The notes beneath the pieces are model-generated. The model had not been told where the DNA came from and ran no database searches. It was given only the letters and a program-made list of their open reading frames with translations. The position numbers and the translations under genes were made by a program. Source: Sporobolomyces roseus (taxonomy: Eukaryota > Basidiomycota > Microbotryomycetes > Sporidiobolales > Sporidiobolaceae). Taken from it: a stretch of 64,000 bases of DNA. Below, piece by piece: positions 61,610-64,000 of the stretch. Location of the stretch: the NCBI GenBank assembly GCA_016617785.1, contig JADILM010000003.1, forward strand, positions 434,001 to 498,000, written 5' to 3'. Each line of letters opens with the position of its first letter. Position 1 is the stretch's first letter.

Positions 61610-62917
61610 TTAGTTTGAGAATGGTAAAGATCCAGTTCTCGGGCTTGAAGTAGGCGAGTTTGGTGTACTCTTGCTGACCGTGACAACTCCCGTTAATGCC
61701 GCTAAAGGATAAAGTGATTTCTCTCCCGTCGATCTCCCTTCCCTGATCCCACTTCCTCCATTGATCGAACCAGTTCCCATTCCCGCCGAAGTCGGTTGAG
61801 AATCTTCAGCTCCTTCGTCCCATTTCGCGATCTTTCCACTCCAAACTCCAACCGCTTCTCTCACTCCTTGTAACTCGATCCATTCTCGAATACTCAATTT
61901 CTCAACGGGTAAATCTCCTTTCCTTTCGTAATCGAGTTTCGAGTAGGTTGCTGCAGTCTTCGGAGGATCAGGTGAGAATCGGATCGAAGGAGTTGTGAGA
62001 GAGGTTTGGGATGAGGTCGAAGAGGGAGAAGGGGAAACTCCTCTCTCATTGTCGCGGTCATGTGGAGAAGTCGAGGGGGATGAGGAAGAAGTCGAAGAGT
62101 CGTTGAGGGAGAGAGAGGCGAATCTTGGGGAAGGGGTGGCCGTGGTTCGGAGACAGGAAGGACCGGGGGAAAGAGTCGAATGACAAGGTGGTCGAGGTGA
62201 CGAGAATCCCCATTCCTCCTTTTCTTCCTCATCTTCTCCATCCTCATCTTCATTCTCATCCTCGTTGTCATCGAATTCAACCGCTTCCTCATCTTCTGTA
62301 CCTCCTGACTTTTGCTTCTTTGAAACTTCATCTTTTCCCGTCTCACCTTCTGTTGAAACCGCTACATCATCCCACAAAGCTTTCCTAGCAGCGGCGAGAG
62401 CTGGATCTTCCCACCCTTTGATAGCTTCCCGTTTCTTCTTCTCTATGCCACTGTTTACACTCCAACTCCTCCCAGAATTGGCCAACCATCCTCTCGTACT
62501 ATCACTCCCACCCGAATCGGACCCGATCGAATTCGTTCTCGATGAATTACGAGTTGAACTACCTCCTTCCGCCGAGTGACTCCTAGTTGAACTGGCGGCG
62601 GAACTGATGGAATAGAATGGAGCTTTTGAACCGGTAACTCTTTCGTAATCATCGTCGTCCCTACACCCTCTCATCTCTAGTGATAACCCAGCAGGTATTT
62701 GTTGACTACTAGAGTTCAAGTGGATAGCTGGTGAGACTGGGAAAGATGAACGTCGATAAGTTGAAGGGAGTGCAGCAGTGTATGCACTATTGATGCCAGC
62801 TGCTTGACTGTTGGGGTTCGAGTAGGATGGTGTAGGAGTACGTGAAGTAGAAGGTGAGGAATGTGAAGATCTTCGTAAGGGAGGTGGAGTCGGAGGTGCA
62901 GGCTGATGCATCATCAT
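61610..62917 (-). CDS. Unrecognised single-exon Ser-rich acidic protein
   Basis: One 435-codon frame with start at 62917 (MMMHQPAPPTPPPLRRSSHS). The first 190 residues are Ser/Thr/Asn-rich with a Pro-rich start. A conserved-looking helix IEKKKREAIKGWEDPALAAA precedes an acidic run (about 20 Glu/Asp residues near residue 230). After more Ser-rich sequence a compact segment reads YERKGDLPVEKLSIREWIEL followed by QGVREAVGVWSGKIAKWDEG, the only part likely to fold. The end is TGSLPFSN. No intron is needed, in contrast to nearly all other genes here. I do not recognise a family; a regulatory or nuclear disordered protein is plausible but not shown. Confidence 0.6.
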   Translation of the reverse strand: MMMHQPAPPTPPPLRRSSHSSPSTSRTPTPSYSNPNSQAAGINSAYTAALPSTYRRSSFPVSPAIHLNSSSQQIPAGLSLEMRGCRDDDDYERVTGSKAPFYSISSAASSTRSHSAEGGSSTRNSSRTNSIGSDSGGSDSTRGWLANSGRSWSVNSGIEKKKREAIKGWEDPALAAARKALWDDVAVSTEGETGKDEVSKKQKSGGTEDEEAVEFDDNEDENEDEDGEDEEEKEEWGFSSPRPPCHSTLSPGPSCLRTTATPSPRFASLSLNDSSTSSSSPSTSPHDRDNERGVSPSPSSTSSQTSLTTPSIRFSPDPPKTAATYSKLDYERKGDLPVEKLSIREWIELQGVREAVGVWSGKIAKWDEGAEDSQPTSAGMGTGSINGGSGIREGRSTGEKSLYPLAALTGVVTVSKSTPNSPTSSPRTGSLPFSN

Positions 62918-64000
62918 CGATTAAACCTTTGGGGAGGGAGCGACTTTGATTGCCAGATAAGGGTTTGACCACGAGGGGCGGGATAGAGCGAAAGGAAAGT
63001 CGAATGTGTGCGAAGCCGAATCTTTGAGAGTGTTTGATGGGAGAAAGAGGAAGGAGGAACGACTCGCGTGCAACGGAAAACTCTCAGCAGAAAAAAGACG
63101 CAAGTTGGATTCTAGATTCGGAAAGTGCAACCTCTGATCTGCTTGGGGAGGAAAGATTCGGCTTCGTTCGCTGGGGATCGACAGGTATGAAGAGGCCCGA
63201 AGGAAGATAGATTTCGACGTGCATCGACGAAAGCAAAAAGGGATACTGTGCGAAGCTCGTGGCTCTCAGCTGCAAAGGCTCTCGAATGGACTGGAAAGCT
63301 CCCTGGTCGTACACAGCTGCTCTATAGCAACGGACTAGAGAAGCGCGGCAAAGAAGAGAAGCGAGAAGTAATGCATTGCGACGAAAAACGAGAACTACGA
63401 AAACCTCGGATCGAGTTTTGACTGGGTCACCGAACGTCGACAAGGGCGACACTCGGGCAAGCGCCCTGAGCATACGGTTGTCGGCGCGGTCGTGGCACGG
63501 CAAAAGGAGCGTAGAAGCCTAGGAAGGGGAAGAGAAAACGAAAAAGTCAGTAAAAAATTCAATTCGCCCTAGCTTGCTTGTTTCTCAACCCCCTTCGCTC
63601 CCGATACCCTGGTGTCAAAGATCAGAGTGGTGTTGACGTAGTACTAGGTGTTTCTGCATCGTGTGAGGATTCTGAGGCCCTCCTAAGCAATTAAAAACAT
63701 AGGCTAAGTTGAAGTCATCATTTTTTGACAGGGATAGTAGGTCGACGGCGACACCGTTGGAAAGCTGACGACGCAGGCTATCGACTGGTGGCCGGAAGAA
63801 GGGAAACAGTTGAGTGGTCGTCGAGATATCGAGAATTTCAGATTTTTGGAGATTCCGAAGTGTGCGAAATTCGGATGTAGAAAGTTACGAAGACTTACGA
63901 AGAGAAATGGAAAGGTCAACCCTGGAACGATTTGATACTTGTTGCTGGTAGCTGATGATCTGAGGACGAATAGGCGAGGCAGGCGAAGGAGAAAAATAGA
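62918..64000. other. Gene-free stretch at the right edge
   Basis: About 1.1 kb upstream of the single-exon Ser-rich gene. Two minus-strand open frames (63084-63503 and 63704-63919) show no family resemblance and no convincing splice structure. They may be part of that gene's leader. Nothing is supported. Confidence 0.4.

Noticed and set aside
63084..63503. A 139-codon minus-strand frame at the right end
   Set aside because: No domain, no splice support, and biased composition; more likely leader or chance sequence upstream of the Ser-rich gene.

Overview
The window is nuclear DNA of an intron-rich fungus, most likely a basidiomycete. Nearly every gene is cut by short introns (about 50-90 nt) with GTGAGY/GTACGY donors, pyrimidine-rich CAG acceptors and a recurrent CTGAC/CTCAC branch motif. 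The F-box proteins have the layout I associate with red-yeast Pucciniomycotina (a SRLPNELL box followed by PLSKRLL...LY). That placement is an inference, not a measurement. No prokaryotic, viral or plasmid feature was seen, and no tRNA, rRNA, CRISPR array or intact transposon was found.

Layout. 1-2 kb: 3' part of an unrecognised proline/serine-rich protein with a CxxC tail. 2.1-4.1 kb (-): RIT1, which marks initiator tRNA. 4.5-6.9 kb (-): spliceosomal cyclophilin CWC27. 7.3-9.9 kb (+): secreted GH20 beta-N-acetylhexosaminidase. 10.1-14.5 kb (-): tricalbin/extended synaptotagmin. 15.0-18.1 kb (-): Sec1/Munc18 protein. 19.1-21.4 kb (-): DED1 helicase. 21.8-22.8 kb (-): ERV2-type sulfhydryl oxidase, divergent from GGPP synthase (22.9-24.6 kb, +). 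24.8-25.8 kb (-): mitochondrial hotdog thioesterase, divergent from UTP20 (26.1-35.2 kb, +), the largest gene. 35.4-36.7 kb (-): CTD-kinase gamma subunit. 36.9-38.4 kb: weakly supported small genes, one with a zinc-finger-like segment. 38.6-40.2 kb (-): flavin-reductase-like protein. 40.5-41.4 kb (-): RPS18. 42.8-45.3 kb (-): three small, probably mitochondrial, single-membrane-segment proteins in a row. 45.7-48.7 kb: a divergent pair of F-box genes. 49.1-51.1 kb (-): PTC7-like PP2C phosphatase, divergent from a SulP sulfate permease (51.5-54.6 kb, +). 54.7-56.1 kb (-): a third F-box gene broken by an in-frame TAG. 56.5-58.4 kb (-): RRM protein, 105 bp from the divergent DPH5 (58.5-59.6 kb, +). 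59.9-60.9 kb: an unrecognised spliced gene. 61.6-62.9 kb (-): single-exon acidic, Ser-rich protein. 62.9-64 kb: nothing supported.

Functionally this is mostly housekeeping. Translation and ribosome biogenesis are well represented (RIT1, DED1, UTP20, RPS18, DPH5). Membrane traffic and lipid contact (SEC1, tricalbin), the ER and mitochondria (ERV2, PTC7, thioesterase, small membrane proteins) and RNA processing (CWC27, CTK3, RRM protein) make up much of the rest. I found no self-contained novel system such as a defence island or biosynthetic cluster. The most unusual items are the F-box gene with a stop inside its F-box, the row of three small mitochondrial proteins, the zinc-finger-like segment near 37.7 kb and the unassigned spliced gene near 60 kb. 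Exon boundaries were inferred by eye from splice signals and protein continuity; single-exon precision is good where family homology guided it and weaker elsewhere.
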